Of a stretch of DNA of 64,000 nucleotides, positions 12,508 through 24,401 are shown piece after piece. Each line of letters starts with the position of its first letter. Positions within the stretch are counted from its first letter, which is position 1. A program made the translations under genes and the position numbers. This DNA is from Jackrogersella multiformis (Eukaryota > Ascomycota > Sordariomycetes > Xylariales > Hypoxylaceae): assembly GCA_902806575.1 (NCBI GenBank), contig CADCXD010000011.1, positions 186,001-250,000 on the forward strand, in the 5' to 3' direction. Below the pieces are notes generated by a model. The model searched no databases, was not told the DNA's origin, and was given only the letters and a program-made list of their open reading frames with translations.

Positions 12508-15500
12508 GCGGAAGCAAATCTGTCTGGCTCGGGAAACTCACCAAGACACGTTCGATCTGCTGCTAAGAGGGCATTCCACATTCCATAATCCTTCTACGCT
12601 TGGACGTCGAGCCCGTAAGCCGCATAAAGGAGAAGGGTACTACACATAAGTTGTGTTCCATTTTTTGTCCCGTCGATCATGCACCGTGCGCACAGCTTCT
12701 TTCCAAGCTGACCGTCTCCCCATTCGCCAGCTCGGCGGTGTTTTTTTGTCTAATAGTTCCCCCTTACTATGTGGAGGAATACATATTCGACTGACACTGT
12801 ACTGTGCTCCCTTTGCTGCTACATAAGTATGTACACGTATCACCACCGATCAGTCTCCAAGTCTTCAGCTACACCATTCGGCTTCGACGGCTCGCTTAAG
12901 CACGGTAGTGTAGTTATCTTAATGTCCTATCATAAGCTAGGGCCTTCTTAATGGGTGCATCTAAAGATCGTATTATAATAGATCGTATTAGAGATCAACC
13001 GGTAGCTTAAATGTTAGCGCGCCCCAAGCTTCGCAACTGCTCGTTTGTGAGATAGTAATGGTATGAGAATACGGTACTTACTATTACCTAGGTAGGTAGC
13101 AAGGGAGATGTTTAACACGTACTATGTAAGTACATACATGTAGGTCTCGAAGATAACGGCCCTAAGACTTGTCACGACTCACATCCCACTTGTCTATCAC
13201 ATACCCAAAAGATACAATGCCCTGTTGCAGCAATATCAGTGCCGACCAGCCGACGTGGTATATTTTACTCAGTACCTATACCTGTCCGTCTACTGGCCTG
13301 AAGATAATATGGCAAATATGATCATGAATCTTTACAAAACGTAAAATATGCTTGATAGCAGCTCGAAAAGCAGTTAGCCTACTCTCGAGCCTTTCCTCCT
13401 AATAAAATTCATAAAACCTCATACTTCTTTAATTCTATATAATGAGCAAGACTTTCAAAAACCTCCGAATTTTATGCGTCAACCCATAGGACTACCCACA
13501 TCTATTCTTTTCATGATACGATTTAGCACAGACTTCTAAGTACCTAGGTAATGTATGTATTGTTGTGTTACATCTGCAAGCTCACAGGGGGGAAGTCTAG
13601 GCTAGCTGGTCAGCTACGATACCAAAAGAGCCCTGGAAGTCCTGTTTCTGCTGGCTAGGGCTTGCCTTAAAACGATATCTCACGGAAATGGCACTTAAGT
13701 GGGCAATTCGTCAGTCATTTCTCATATCTTGTAAATTACAGCATTTTGTTAAGTACAATTTTGACGACACGAAATATACCAATATTTATATTTCGCATCC
13801 TACCTATGATTAAACATAGGTAATATATCATATATGTATTACAAAAATTCATAAGGCTAGGTTAGTAGGTCTGTGTTGAAGATCTTTCGGATTATTTTTT
13901 TAAAGATCGGGGAGAGGGAAATCTTCTGCGATCCTAGCTTCGTCTGTCCGTCGCTTCGGGATCCGAGCTTCGGGCCTCAGCTCCTCGTCTATCTACACCA
14001 AAAATCACCTGAAGGTAAGCAAAGAGGCATTAGATAACATCCCCGCTTAAGTTGCTCTATTAAGAGAAGCCATGTCACGGGCACCTTTCAGATTGTCATG
14101 CACCCCTATCGCATCTTACCCGGGTTATATGTGGTCATAGGCCGTCTCGAACGACGCTTCTCGATCTCCGCTCATCTGCGACGTTACCTTCGGCCGTGCT
14201 GTTTAACCGTATTGAAACGAAGCTGACTCGAAACATGCCCACTTTAGTTAGAGCAGTCTGGGGTTTCTAGTGTATGCGTCGTATTACTTACATGACCAGG
14301 GTATTAAGCCGCGATGCTGTTAGCACCCATGGTCTTAATTTCTTGACTTTTGTTTGCATGATTCAGTAACTCTTAGTTGCTTTGGCATATCAAGCATTTC
14401 TACCTCATCATTACGATTCTCTGGGGCCTTTACTATAGAGAACATCAACGTCGTCGCCGATGGAGTTCATTTAACTCAGGAACCTGGAAAGATGTGTACA
14501 CTAGTGTCCACGACACGTATATCACTGGTAGATATGAGTTTTGCTTGGCACCTTGATCGACGCCCTGGGCCTCTTCATGCTTCTCAAAGGCTTCCGACAA
14601 CTGTCCCTCAACATGTGCAAACTTCGATAAGCGTAGATAGACGAGCGTCAACCCGAAATAACATCTACTCCGTATCGGAAGACCCCACCGCGGGCTTAGC
14701 CACCTGTTTAAGGTAAGGGACTCGTTCGGATCCGAAATACCGAAACATGATACCACAGAGGCTGTTGCTTTATATAGGTCATCACTACAAACGTGAAACG
14801 ATCAGTGGATGACGAGCCAGGTTAGCTTGGCTGTAGATGATCTCGTGGTCAATGTGTGTTTGATCTTCTTGGCAAATATGTTCATCATGAGGCTCTGCTA
14901 CCCTAGTAAAAATCGGGAAAGATAGGTAAACTCATTCTATGTTCAAAGCCAATGTAGTCGCAGGGCTAGTCAAGCTCGCGCATCTTCACGCAAACAAATT
15001 GTAAAAGCCTATACGACAAGCAGGGAAAATGACGCGATTCTAAGTTATACGATATCTGTTAGCTCCATTCGATCCCCTTACTGTGTGATGGGTCTCGAAT
15101 CCACTTCAACGAGAACCATCAGCTTACTATCAATAGAGAGAACATAAGCCAAAGTAGAACGAGTACATGATAAGAAAAACTGCAAGAATTAGTAAAGGTA
15201 CCTAAACTTCTGACTCACGACGTGCCATCGCTCATAATAATTCTAATAGCCCTACCAGCCAAGTTTCTAGACACCCCTTTATCAACTCTTAAAACTACCC
15301 CCCTTTCCATTGGGTTTGCTACCCTTTTTACCTACAGACAACCTAGGTTTATACTCGCCCATATACTGATTTGATGATGATACCTAGGTACTGAGACACC
15401 TTGTAAAGGGGTTAGTAAGCTATTGAAGGAAATCAGACACGCACTAAAACTGCAGTTGGGTACCTATAAACCCAACTGAAAATGGTGTAGGAGCGAAAAT

Positions 15501-16460
15501 GTCACCAGAGAGAAGGTAGTTGGGCTAAGCATTTATGTGGATTACAACAAAATCTCCATATCATTAGGTAGTAATAGGATGGATAGAAGTCTTAAAAATG
15601 TAGTTAAGGCTGATTAATTATCAGAATAGAAAATGATGGTGAATTAAAGTCTAATTCTCGACGCTTTTTATTAGGTTGCTGTGAAGATTCAGGTTCCTTC
15701 GGCGCTATTGTATTAAAGAAAGGAGGGGAAATATTCTCAGTATCAAGTTACAAGAAAGCATCTTTGTAGCTTCTATTCCGACGGTTGTGAGCTTTGAAGA
15801 AATAATAACTGTCTTACTCGTCGCTTTCGGGCAGCGATAGATTTTGGAAGTGTATGGATATTAAAGAAAGCTCGGAAGATTTCTAAATACTGTATTTTAA
15901 CTTGAATACCTACCTAGGTATATATATAAATTTACAACTTTAATGGTGGGGAGTAGTTTATGAGTTCTAGCCAGGTAGGATGGATTTAGGGATAGCCGTA
16001 ATCATAGCTCTATCTTGTTGGGTTGGTGTGCTGTTTTAATGAGTGCTCCTTATTTGCTTATTTACAGGTCCTGCTTTTTGCTTGGAAACTGCGGTTTAAT
16101 GTAAACACTCCTAATGAGTATTAAGATCTAAGATCGTTAACAACGAGCTCCTTATCTTCAGTGTGCTTAGTGTAAACTAGCGGCGAAGCTAGAGATTTCC
16201 TCTTAGTGTATTTTCATGTGAAGTCTCTTGTTCCTATGATCAGTTTATATCCCTTTAATTTTGATTTCTAACTTTGCCTGGGTATGTACCTGGTTGCGAC
16301 AAGTTTCCAACAATATCCTTAGTTCCTGGATTCATTGGAGTCAAAGAATTGTCTATCGAGGCCTTATTGTTCTTAAGAAGTGTCGTATCATTTGATTCTA
16401 CAACACTCACGGTTAAAGTCTGAGAATTCCCTCTTTTATAAGGTCATAGCTTGCATTTGC

Positions 16461-17644
16461 TCATAACTCCTTCATCACCTCGGCCACTGCTTTCGCGGCT
16501 ACTTTCTTCCGCTGTTGTTCTGGCAACCCGGCGCTCGTATCGCGCACAGCCTGGAGCTTAACCATCATACGCTCTATCTTCCGGATCTCCTCTTCGTCCA
16601 GGTCCTCTCCATCATCCTTCTTGCTAGGACCCGTAGTAGGTTCCCCGTCCAGGAAATCCTCGTCTTTTTCCTGCCCTGAGTTCCAGATAGCTTGTTTTAG
16701 GCCGGCGAAGTCCTCGCGGTCGAAACCGAAATCCAGGCTTTCCGGATCGAGATCATGTCTATCCTTACTTTTGCCATCAGTGTCGGCATCTTTGCCGAGA
16801 CCCAGTTCAGCCTCGAAGTCTTCAAAATCAGACCCGAGATCTCCCGCGGATGTTTGAGACCAGTCATTCGACTCTAATGCTTCAAGAGCACGTGGGATCC
16901 CGGTTTTCTCTGTTAAGAATGAGTCATTTACGTCAGAATTTCGAGCATGGAGGTGATATTGCAATAGGTAAACGTACCACCGAATTCATTGCGTCCCAGT
17001 ACGGTCTGGTTTCTCACTTGCACGAACTCTAGCCCCAAATCTGCACAGCAATCCTCCCACTCATCGACATCATCGATTTCTCCCACGCCTAGACATAGGC
17101 TTACTCCATCCCACGACCAACCGCCGAGTCCGTCTTTGACGACCTTGCCAACGTTCTGAATGAGCTCGCGCGCGGCCTTCCCTTCCTCTGATTGTGACTG
17201 AATGGGGAGTGGGAAAACTACCACGAGGCCACCGAGGACCTCAAGCACCTCCTTGGCTTCGGGAGATAGAAATGTGCCGGCCCATTCTGAAGGTGATGAA
17301 ATGAGATCTAGCCATATGGGGACTTCGGCTGTGTAATATGCTGTCTTTAAGGAGAGATTGTGCGAAGAGCCGGCCAATGATGTTGAGGTTTGCTCCGGAT
17401 GACTGCCGGTGAGATCTGGTACTAGGTTAGCTTATGTGATGAATTATAAGAGAGTGGATAAATATAGGCTGAAAAGATATGTTATGTAATATCAAATTGG
17501 CGCCACGATGTGCTGTGTAAGTCTTAAAAGGGGTTAATGGGAGGCATCAATAAAGTATTAGGTACCTTTGATCACTCGGGTCAAATGCTGGGTGGAATCC
17601 GCCAACGACACGGCTAAAATCCGGCGAGGATTTGAAATGTCCAT
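16461..17644 (-). CDS. Irc6 / alpha- and gamma-adaptin-binding protein p34 family
   Basis: Three exons: 17644-17566, 17415-16978 and 16909-16461, with introns of 150 and 68 nt; 321 residues. The N-terminus reads MDISNPRRILAVSLADSTQH and continues as KDLTGSHPEQ, a Rab-like G-domain fold start without a full P-loop. The middle (about 35-170) is the rest of that fold, ending in NEFGEKTGIPRALEALESND across the second splice, a conserved stretch of the family. The C-terminus is acidic (DFEDFEAELG and similar) and ends with a helical EIRKIERMMVKLQAVRDTS segment. Irc6 in yeast and AAGAB/p34 in animals bind clathrin adaptor complexes and help their assembly in vesicle traffic. Splice sites were chosen because both joins restore the family motif. 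The gene is divergent from the cupin gene across a 375-bp spacer. Confidence 0.85.
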
Positions 17645-18019
17645 ATCGTAGATGGCATGAGGTGACCTGATGATAGATGGTAGATGATAAATGGTAAATG
17701 GTTAATGGTAAATGATGAGTACCTGGGTAATGTATGATGGATAAGAATCAATGATGGATAAGGCGGTTGAATTAACCGAGCAAAAGAACCCCGCCATCCC
17801 ACCTATCCCGCATAAATATAATAGAATCGTAATCCATGATGCTATCATCATGACTAAGCTGGGGTTGTTACACTTATTCGGTAATTGTACAACATTGATA
17901 TCGACGAATAAATGAACGAATAAATACTTCGAATAGATATTTTAAACTTTTGAACCTTTTACACCAATATCCTTTTTGAAGCTTTTCATAGTTCGGGTTT
18001 AACTCACAATCGCTTCATC
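17645..18019. promoter_or_regulatory. Shared divergent spacer of the Irc6-like and cupin genes
   Basis: 375 bp between two divergent start codons, so it must hold both promoters. Next to the Irc6-like start is a degenerate tandem of GATGGTAAATG-type units (about 17668-17720). Confidence 0.55.
17668..17720. repeat. Degenerate short tandem repeat (ATGATAGATGGTAAATGGT-like)
   Basis: Repeated 7-11 bp units built from ATGGTA/AATGGT/GATGAT follow one another immediately upstream of the Irc6-like ATG. It is probably simple-sequence expansion in a leader or promoter. Confidence 0.6.
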
Positions 18020-18430
18020 ATGTCTCACCCCGAACCATCTCAGCCGGTTCACTTGACCAAAGCTTCCATGATTAAACAATCTGGAGGCCAGACAGAGGGA
18101 ATGATAAGATCCAACGCAATAGTCGACAAATGCGACGGCATCTGCGCTACACATATGCTCGCAAAGCCGCACACCGCATCGTCGGTCCATCATCATGGCG
18201 AACAGGATACCGTAGTCTACGCCGTCAAGGGAAGAGGAACTGTTGTAAGCGAGGGAGGGAAGAAGAGGGTAGACTTGGAACCGGGAGACTACGCACTTAT
18301 TCCTGCGTTCATGGAGCACCAAGAAGTCAACGACGGGGACGAAGATGTGATCTGGACCATAGTAAGAAGCGGGAGAACTCCCCAAGTTGTCAATCTCACC
18401 GGCTGGAACGGAGAGCCTATCAAGGACTAG
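18020..18430 (+). CDS. Small cupin-fold protein
   Basis: Intronless, 136 residues. It is a single conserved-barrel cupin. Motif 1 is seen as HHHGEQDTVVYAVKGRG (57-73) with potential metal ligands His57/His59 and Glu61, and motif 2 as PGDYALIPAFMEHQ (88-101) with His100. These give the 3-His/1-Glu metal site of cupin_2 proteins. No signal peptide or membrane segment is present, so it should be cytosolic. Small single-domain cupins include dioxygenases, isomerases and binding proteins; the substrate cannot be told. The ATG is directly preceded by a CTTCATC context, and no in-frame ATG exists upstream before a stop. Confidence 0.85.
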   Translation: MSHPEPSQPVHLTKASMIKQSGGQTEGMIRSNAIVDKCDGICATHMLAKPHTASSVHHHGEQDTVVYAVKGRGTVVSEGGKKRVDLEPGDYALIPAFMEHQEVNDGDEDVIWTIVRSGRTPQVVNLTGWNGEPIKD

Positions 18431-18682
18431 GAACCTTTACGCCTCCTCTAGAAATGAATGTGAAGCATGCGCCTGGCAGCAACACTCTCCAAAAACCCAA
18501 TGCTTCTCTGTCCATTGATCCCGTATAAGATCCTGTATATGTGCGACTGGTATCTGGTACGCAAAAAGAAGAAACATGCTCGGCACACCACACCAACTAT
18601 GCGTCCTTAACTCCCCAAATCTTTACGCTTCGCTATGCTGTTCCCTGTTCTGTTGTGTCCTATTGGATCCATCTCCTATCCT

Positions 18683-19123
18683 TCAACCCCGTCCGCCATT
18701 GTAATCAGCACCGCCCGCCCTCCTCAGCCGAGCCACGATGTCCTTCTCGTCGAGGTCGCCACGGTCGCGCGCGTCTACCTGGATGCTATGATGGCTGAGG
18801 ACCGTCTTGACCGCCCCGCTCTCGATGGACACGCGCGCCTTACGCATCACCTTGGTGCTCTCACCGATCCACACGACGAACACGAACTTAACTCGCGTGC
18901 TCTCCGTGTCGTTGGCGTACTCGATACGCGCGTACCCGTACTGCGCCAGTCCGTCGTCCAGCTTCGACGCCAGCTCCGCCAGGCCGCCCGTCCCGGTCCC
19001 CGAGAGAACTAGCTTGTCGCCCACCGCCCCCGCGTACGAGAGCAGCAGCCAGTTCGTCGCGTCCTTGTCGGACCGCACGGCGTCGTAGGCGGCTAGGATG
19101 TCGGGGGAGTCGAGATTAGACAT
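18683..19123 (-). CDS. Coactosin-like actin-binding protein (ADF/cofilin fold)
   Basis: Intronless, 146 residues. The start is the ATG at 19123 (MSNLDSPDILAAYDAVRSDK); the longer upstream frame has no ATG. Single ADF-homology domain: DILAAYDAVRSDKDATNWLL at the start, then a core with YGYARIEYANDTESTRVKFV and VVWIGESTKVMRKARVSIES. This matches coactosin, in which the VMRKA(R/K) segment lies in the long actin-binding helix. Coactosins bind F-actin and in fungi are small cytoplasmic cytoskeletal factors. It is convergent with the cupin gene across 252 bp and GC-rich compared with flanking DNA, as usual for expressed genes. Introns would be common in this family, but none is required here. Confidence 0.88.
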   Translation of the reverse strand: MSNLDSPDILAAYDAVRSDKDATNWLLLSYAGAVGDKLVLSGTGTGGLAELASKLDDGLAQYGYARIEYANDTESTRVKFVFVVWIGESTKVMRKARVSIESGAVKTVLSHHSIQVDARDRGDLDEKDIVARLRRAGGADYNGGRG

Positions 19124-19809
19124 CTTGGCCGGGATGGGAGGCTTAATTCGGGTGCGAGGAGGGCACAATTATAGTGTGGTTCGTTTCTTACTATAACATA
19201 TGGGGGTTGATTGAGTCGTCTTCGTGGCCGAATCTCGAGTATCCTGCTCTTGAGGAGTTCGGTAGATTGTATCTTATGAGGAGGAAGATCCGGGGCCTTT
19301 TGACGCTTGTCTCAAGTACCATAAAAGGTAGGGCTGTCAACGGGCCGTTAGAATTAGTGACAGGTGTCCGCTGATCTTTTGCAACCCCTATTTCTGCCAA
19401 GACCCCATGAAATCCTATGCGTACGATATGAAACCTCTTTAGCACAACTAAACAACGTCTCTACTACTAAGTCCCCGACAAACCGCATATATTCTCTTCA
19501 AGTTTCCGATAATGATATGCTAATGTACCTAGTTATGACTTGACGAACTCAGAAAAACGAATGCATGATTGGCCGAGCCCAAACCTCCAATCTTGCCTGG
19601 CGTACGATGTCTGAACGCAAGGCAATTCTCACCCCCTGTGCTCTCCTTGTGTAAGGTTACCAACAGTTAAGGAGAGGTATTATCTGAGATACGAGGAGAA
19701 ATTCTACTTAACCTCAGCGGTTAGGGAACTGAATTGTTAATAAACTATTATTATTGTATTGAAAAGGATGAACCTTTAAAGAGCTTACTTTATATTAAGA
19801 TATTACAGT
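19124..19809. other. Intergenic spacer, coactosin promoter and rhamnosidase 3-prime side
   Basis: 686 bp. The part next to 19124 is upstream of the coactosin-like gene; the A/T-rich part before 19810 would contain the rhamnosidase terminator. Short frames on both strands (19174-19445) have no recognisable features. Confidence 0.5.
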
Positions 19810-22494
19810 TTAAAGACGAAACTCTGGATCAAATATCTCGTGCTTCCCGCTGCCAACTCGTTGGGTTTTCTTACTCCCCGGCAAGGTCACGTCCGCATTC
19901 GCGTTGGGAGGAACCTCCAGTGACAAGTGAAAGCCGGTATCGTTAACCTTCCAGTCTGTAGAGAACTTGCCATAGGGGCTTATGAAGCTGGTCTTTGCCC
20001 ATGTTATGTTACCACCAGGCATCACATTAACCTTGGCCGTTTTCCATCCCGGCTCTTCTGGTGCTAATCCTCCGATTACTTGGTGCATCCAGTTTGTAAC
20101 GGATCCTAATGAGTAATGATTGAACGAGGTCATTTCTCCAGGGTTCAGCGACCCATCAGACAGGAGGCTATCCCAGCGCTCCCAGGTCGTTGTGGCGCCC
20201 ATCTTGACTTGGTAAAGCCAGGAAGGAGAGTTCGTCTGGAGGAGCATTTCGTAAAACGTGTCGGTCAGGTTGTGCTTGGTTAGAGCCAGGCCGAGAAGGT
20301 GTGTGCCGGCGAAGCCTGTGCCGACAAGGTAGTCATTCTCCGCTACAATTTTCTGTAATCGACTGGCAGCAGCAGCAGTTTCATCCTCATCCTTGAACAG
20401 GTCAAAATATAGAGGCAATGCTAGTCCTGTCTGTGTTTCATTAGCAACCGTGCCATCAGAGCTGATCCATGCGCCCCTAAAGGCAGTCTTGAGATCTGTA
20501 GCCCATTTCTGGTAGTGAGATCTGTCGTCCTCCAGGCCAAGCTCCGATGCCATTTGAGCAACCAGTCCAGTCACGTAAACGAGATAAGCATCGGCCACAT
20601 ATGAACGACTTGTTGTTGCTTGGCTAGGCTCATCAGCTGGGGCCTTCGGATCAAGCCAGTCCCCAAATTGAAAATATGTCCGATTCCATAAACCAACTTC
20701 ATTCCTTGGAATCCCGGAATCAAGCCATTCCTTTGCGCCAACGTACTGCTCTCGCAAGGTAACTAGATCGCCATAAGCGCGGTATATGTTCCATGGATTT
20801 GCAACGACCACATCTCCCCAGATTGCAGTAGGCATCAAAGGCCCAGAGGCTGGGACAGCGGGCACAACGACTGGAACTATGCCTAGAAATTGGGAATTTT
20901 AGTGATGTCTCGTTAAAAGAATGCCATCTAGAATGAACAACTAACCTCCTTCTTGTTCAAAATGAACATCTTTCAACCAGGCTCGAAAGAAGCCCGCCGT
21001 ATCATACAAGAAATTGGCGGCTGGAGCGAACGCATGGCTATCTCCTGTCCAACCTAGGCGCTCGTCTCTCTGTGGGCAATCGGTTGGAACTCCCATGAAA
21101 TTTCCTTTCATACTCCAACGCACGTTAATGTGCAGCTTGTTTAATAATTCATCTGAACATTCGAAGGTTCCCGTTTGTTCCATATCTGAATGAACGACTA
21201 TGGCTGTGACTGACTCGCTGTCTAATGGGGTATCGGCTGGCCAATTGTCTACCTGGACGTATCTGAAGCCGTGATAGGTAAAGGTTGGCTCCCAAACCTG
21301 AACCCCCTTGCCAGAAAGTGTAAAGTAGTCGGTCTGGGTGGCATTTCTGAGAGGGCGAGTGGCAATTTCTCCGTTCTCGAGGACTTCGACATGAACCAAT
21401 TTGATTTTATTCCCTCTCGGACCAGCGACGCGTAGCCGAAGCCAGCCAACCAGATTCTGCCCGAAGTCAAGAATCGTCTTTCCACTCGGACTCGTAAGTA
21501 CGCTTTGTAGTTTGACTTCTTCCACCCGGTGGATAGGGGGCCCATCCGGAGCAGCTAATTGGTCGTAGGGTGTCTCAAGTTCTTTCACACCGACCCAGTT
21601 TGCGGCTGTGCGTGATGGGTTAAAGTCGGGAGTTGACCATCCGGTTTGCTCTAATCTCGAGTCGTACGCTTCGCCATTGTAAAGTTCGGAGGTAATCATA
21701 GCTCCTGTACTTGACTGCCAAGATTTTCCGTCCGTCCGTATGATATTTGTCCCGTCTGATGAGGTGATGACCAGTAATGCCATGACGCCGAGAGTATCTC
21801 CCCAAAGATTGCGAGTACCTCCACCATAGCCAAGTTGCCCAGAATACCATCCCTCGCTTGCAAGTATTCCAAGAACATTTTCTCCAGCGAGCAGTAAGTC
21901 GGTGACATCATAGGAATCGTATTGAAGCCGATGCTTATATGACTGCCAGCCGGGAGCAAGCACGGCAGTACCAACTCTCTTGCCATTTATCCAAGACTCG
22001 TATAGACCTTGTGCGGTGATGTACAGCCGGGCTTTTGTCACTTTACTCTTCACTGGGAATTTCCTGCGAAAGAGTAGTGGCTGATGTGCTGCATTCTTTT
22101 CGGTTTCCTTGTCTGCTCCTATCATTACAGCTCCTGACCAGGCGTCTTTAGTCAGTAGTCCAGTTTCAACGCTGAAGGCATCGGACCAAGGGGTATCGGG
22201 CTGGTCGCCTTCGCCGTAGGCTCTCACCCGAACCGTTGCAGACTCCGCTGATGCTAAAGAGACGGTAGGCCAAGGCACAAGAATGGAATCAGTAGAGCCA
22301 TTATAGTGAAATAGCTTGGTTTTGGATAAATCCTTTTTGGTCTGCCCATTCCGAGACACCTCAAGGCTATATCCACTCTGTGTCCAGTTCGGTAAATTAC
22401 CTCCAAATCTCCATGATATTCGTGGATTTGCCTCGCCAATACCCAGAGCCACACGGTGATGCTCAAAGGATAGTTGGGAAATTATTACCGCCAT
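19810..22494 (-). CDS. Alpha-L-rhamnosidase, glycoside hydrolase family 78
   Basis: Two exons, 22494-20946 and 20882-19810, with one 63-nt intron (GTTAGT...CTAG); 873 residues, about the usual length. N-terminal beta domains (ISWRF..., residues 25-130) are followed by the rhamnosidase N-terminal module with a LYITAQGLYESWINGKRVG stretch. A concanavalin-like domain with GKTILDFGQNLVGWLRLR comes next. The (alpha/alpha)6 catalytic barrel follows, where DCPQRDERLGWTGD (472-485) carries the conserved acidic residues of the family. After the intron the barrel continues (AIWGDVVVANPWNIYRAYGD, WERWDSLLSDGSLNP, MTSFNHYSLGSVTNWMHQ). A C-terminal beta domain ends at FDPEFRL. It removes terminal rhamnose from plant glycosides such as flavonoid rutinosides or rhamnogalacturonan fragments. 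No signal peptide is visible, so it may be intracellular or exported unconventionally. Confidence 0.95.
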
Positions 22495-24158
22495 ATTCTG
22501 GGATCTGTCCGACGAACAGATGGAAGTATTCCAACTTGGCGCGTACCAATCGGACGACGTTGTAACTTCGTCGTGGCTTTAAGTCTAGGCTAACGATTCG
22601 CAAGCTAATCTGGCGTCTTGCGAGTGGATGAGGTTAATTAATTGGGGTAGATGCTGATCTAGATCTGTCAAGTCATGGAGACTACTAGATAGACATGACT
22701 ATCTAGGTATGCTATCATAACTTAAGCTTTGGATACCAGACCGACAACCTAGTTATATCAACAGCACCTACCTATTCAGCCATTAACTGTAAACCTTGCA
22801 GCTTCGGTATCTGCAGTCAATTTTACCCGTCCCCTCTCCTCTAAGTACGTATAGTCGTAATAACATGCCGGTATATCTTGACCCCGAATATAGTCCCTAC
22901 TCCCCCGCAAAGATCTCCAAATAAGCTCGGGTATCGACGTCGGGACACATGGGGAATCTCACTAATACGTAATTAGGCCATGATCACCGAGGTTTATACC
23001 AAAAGCAGGTTCAAATATGACCTTAACAGAACCTTTATGATGGGTCGGAGATCAATGTGACGATCACAACTTCTCCAAAAACCAAGCCGATGCCTATCGC
23101 GCTCAGCATATTCTACTACGGAGTCATTGGCATGCCGTTCTGATCAGCCGTGAGAGTGTCGTCGTACACAACGATGCTATTTTCTACCAATGCGGCCGTA
23201 TGGGTTGATGGGTAGACATAACAGGACCCAAAAGCGAGCTACAAACTGAGAATCGGACCGTTTCCGCATGTTCTGACTCTTTGGTAAAGTACCTAGGTAG
23301 TTGAGCTCCGGCTCAGATACAGAATGACGACGAAGGTTAGTACGGATATAATGCAAATTGTGCCGAAGGTGGTTGAAGCAAGATCTGACTAGGTAGTTTA
23401 TGAACGAACCTTTCGAAGACTAGTGTCGATATTATGATTGCCGACAGATTTGTGGAATAAATATGGATCACTTTATGATTTATCACATGAAAGTAACCGA
23501 ATCATTTGACTTTTGAAAGATCCCGTTACAAGTATAGTTCTATGAACCCGGCTAGGCGGATCCGCCTAAGACCGGACGGGGAGTGCGGCTCACTTTAGGT
23601 AGACAAGGCAAAAGGTGTAAAAATCGTATTTATGAAACTCCCTTGATAAACCAAGGGATGATGATGATTGTTTTTACGTCCGAAAGAGCTTACGGGGATG
23701 CTAGTTGGATATTAATAGACCAGCAACACCAACGTACTGGGTTGTATATCAAGTTAAAACTCGTAAATGTATGTATATATTAAATAACACGCCACATGTA
23801 ATCTTCGAAAGGTAATCGTATACAGTGAAATGTTACATCTTCGGTGCTCTAAGTCCTAGTGATATAATCTTTATGTTTTGAACTTATATTACTACCAGAT
23901 AGTGACTTAAGTAAGGGGCTGAATGTGAAACCCTTTCATCTAGCCTCTTAACATTACGGCCGAGATTGAGAAGCGAAAACAAGTATTCAATACGCACTTA
24001 TAAAGGTGAGCAAGTCCCTAAACTATATACTGCCAATCCAACCTACCAATCTCATCCCATCAACCAAGAACAATTGCTTTCAGTGTATCCTCACAATACA
24101 AATCCTCAACACAACCAACAGTTTCTCATCCCAATACAAACCACCCCAAGTAGCTATA
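22495..24158. other. Intergenic region, no gene seen
   Basis: 1.66 kb upstream of both the leftward rhamnosidase and the rightward small secreted protein gene, so it acts as a divergent control region. One CCTAGG motif lies near 23293 and a GGCGGATCCGCC palindrome near 23555. No frame over 70 codons is convincing. Confidence 0.5.
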
Positions 24159-24401
24159 ATGCTCTTCAAAGCTCTCCCTCTCTTAGCTCTTGCAACCATC
24201 GCCCTCGGGATCCCCGCCGAGCCGTCCTCCCCGACTGTCGAGGTCGGGAATTGGATCAAAAGGGACGACCAGCCACCCGGGTCTGCCGTTCTGGGAGCAC
24301 CCCCGAATGAAAACCCGGGATTTTTCCCCATCACTCCAATCGACAGCTCTACCACCTACCCCGCCGAAGACACTGTTCCCGCCGTCACAATATCGCCTTA
24401 A
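24159..24401 (+). CDS. Small secreted protein with a Kex2-type site
   Basis: Intronless, 80 residues. The first ATG giving a signal sequence is at 24159: MLFKALPLLALATIALG is a classic hydrophobic secretion signal, with a likely cut just after ALG. A short pro-like segment (IPAEPSSPTVEVGNWI) ends in Lys-Arg at about 34-35, a Kex2 protease site, leaving an acidic, Pro-rich, cysteine-free 45-residue remainder (starting DDQPPGSAVLGAPP, with NENPGFFPITPIDSS in the middle). A pyrimidine/CA-rich leader precedes the ATG, as expected for expressed fungal genes. Function unknown. It could be a small secreted effector-like protein or a peptide precursor; no repeat of the processed part is seen. An upstream in-frame extension without signal character (from 24006) was not used. 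Confidence 0.6.
   Translation: MLFKALPLLALATIALGIPAEPSSPTVEVGNWIKRDDQPPGSAVLGAPPNENPGFFPITPIDSSTTYPAEDTVPAVTISP

Larger units (their letters stand above)
8331..16460. other. Gene desert of about 8.1 kb
   Basis: No frame here has an ATG, family signature and splice structure together. The longest frames (minus 9144-9551, plus 11498-11827, plus 14354-14716 with a minus counterpart 14445-14756) have atypical composition or run through the TACCTAGGTA motif. The region contains CCTAGG-type palindromes (8352, 8997, 9033, 9344, 13090, 13543, 15386, 15910), an (AT)8 microsatellite at 10245-10260, a G9 run near 10540, a perfect 8-bp hairpin ACGGCGGA/TCCGCCGT near 11160-11180, and three copies of CCCGTCCTG-like units at 12482-12507. 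A pyrimidine-rich stretch ending in a good donor-like GTAAGC (about 13940-14020, plus strand) could be the 5-prime part of a non-coding transcript. Nothing more can be supported from sequence alone. Confidence 0.55.

Noticed and set aside
14354..14756. Overlapping sense and antisense frames of 103-120 codons
   Set aside because: Both begin at non-ATG codons; neither has a recognisable domain. They could at most be part of a non-coding transcript or decayed gene.
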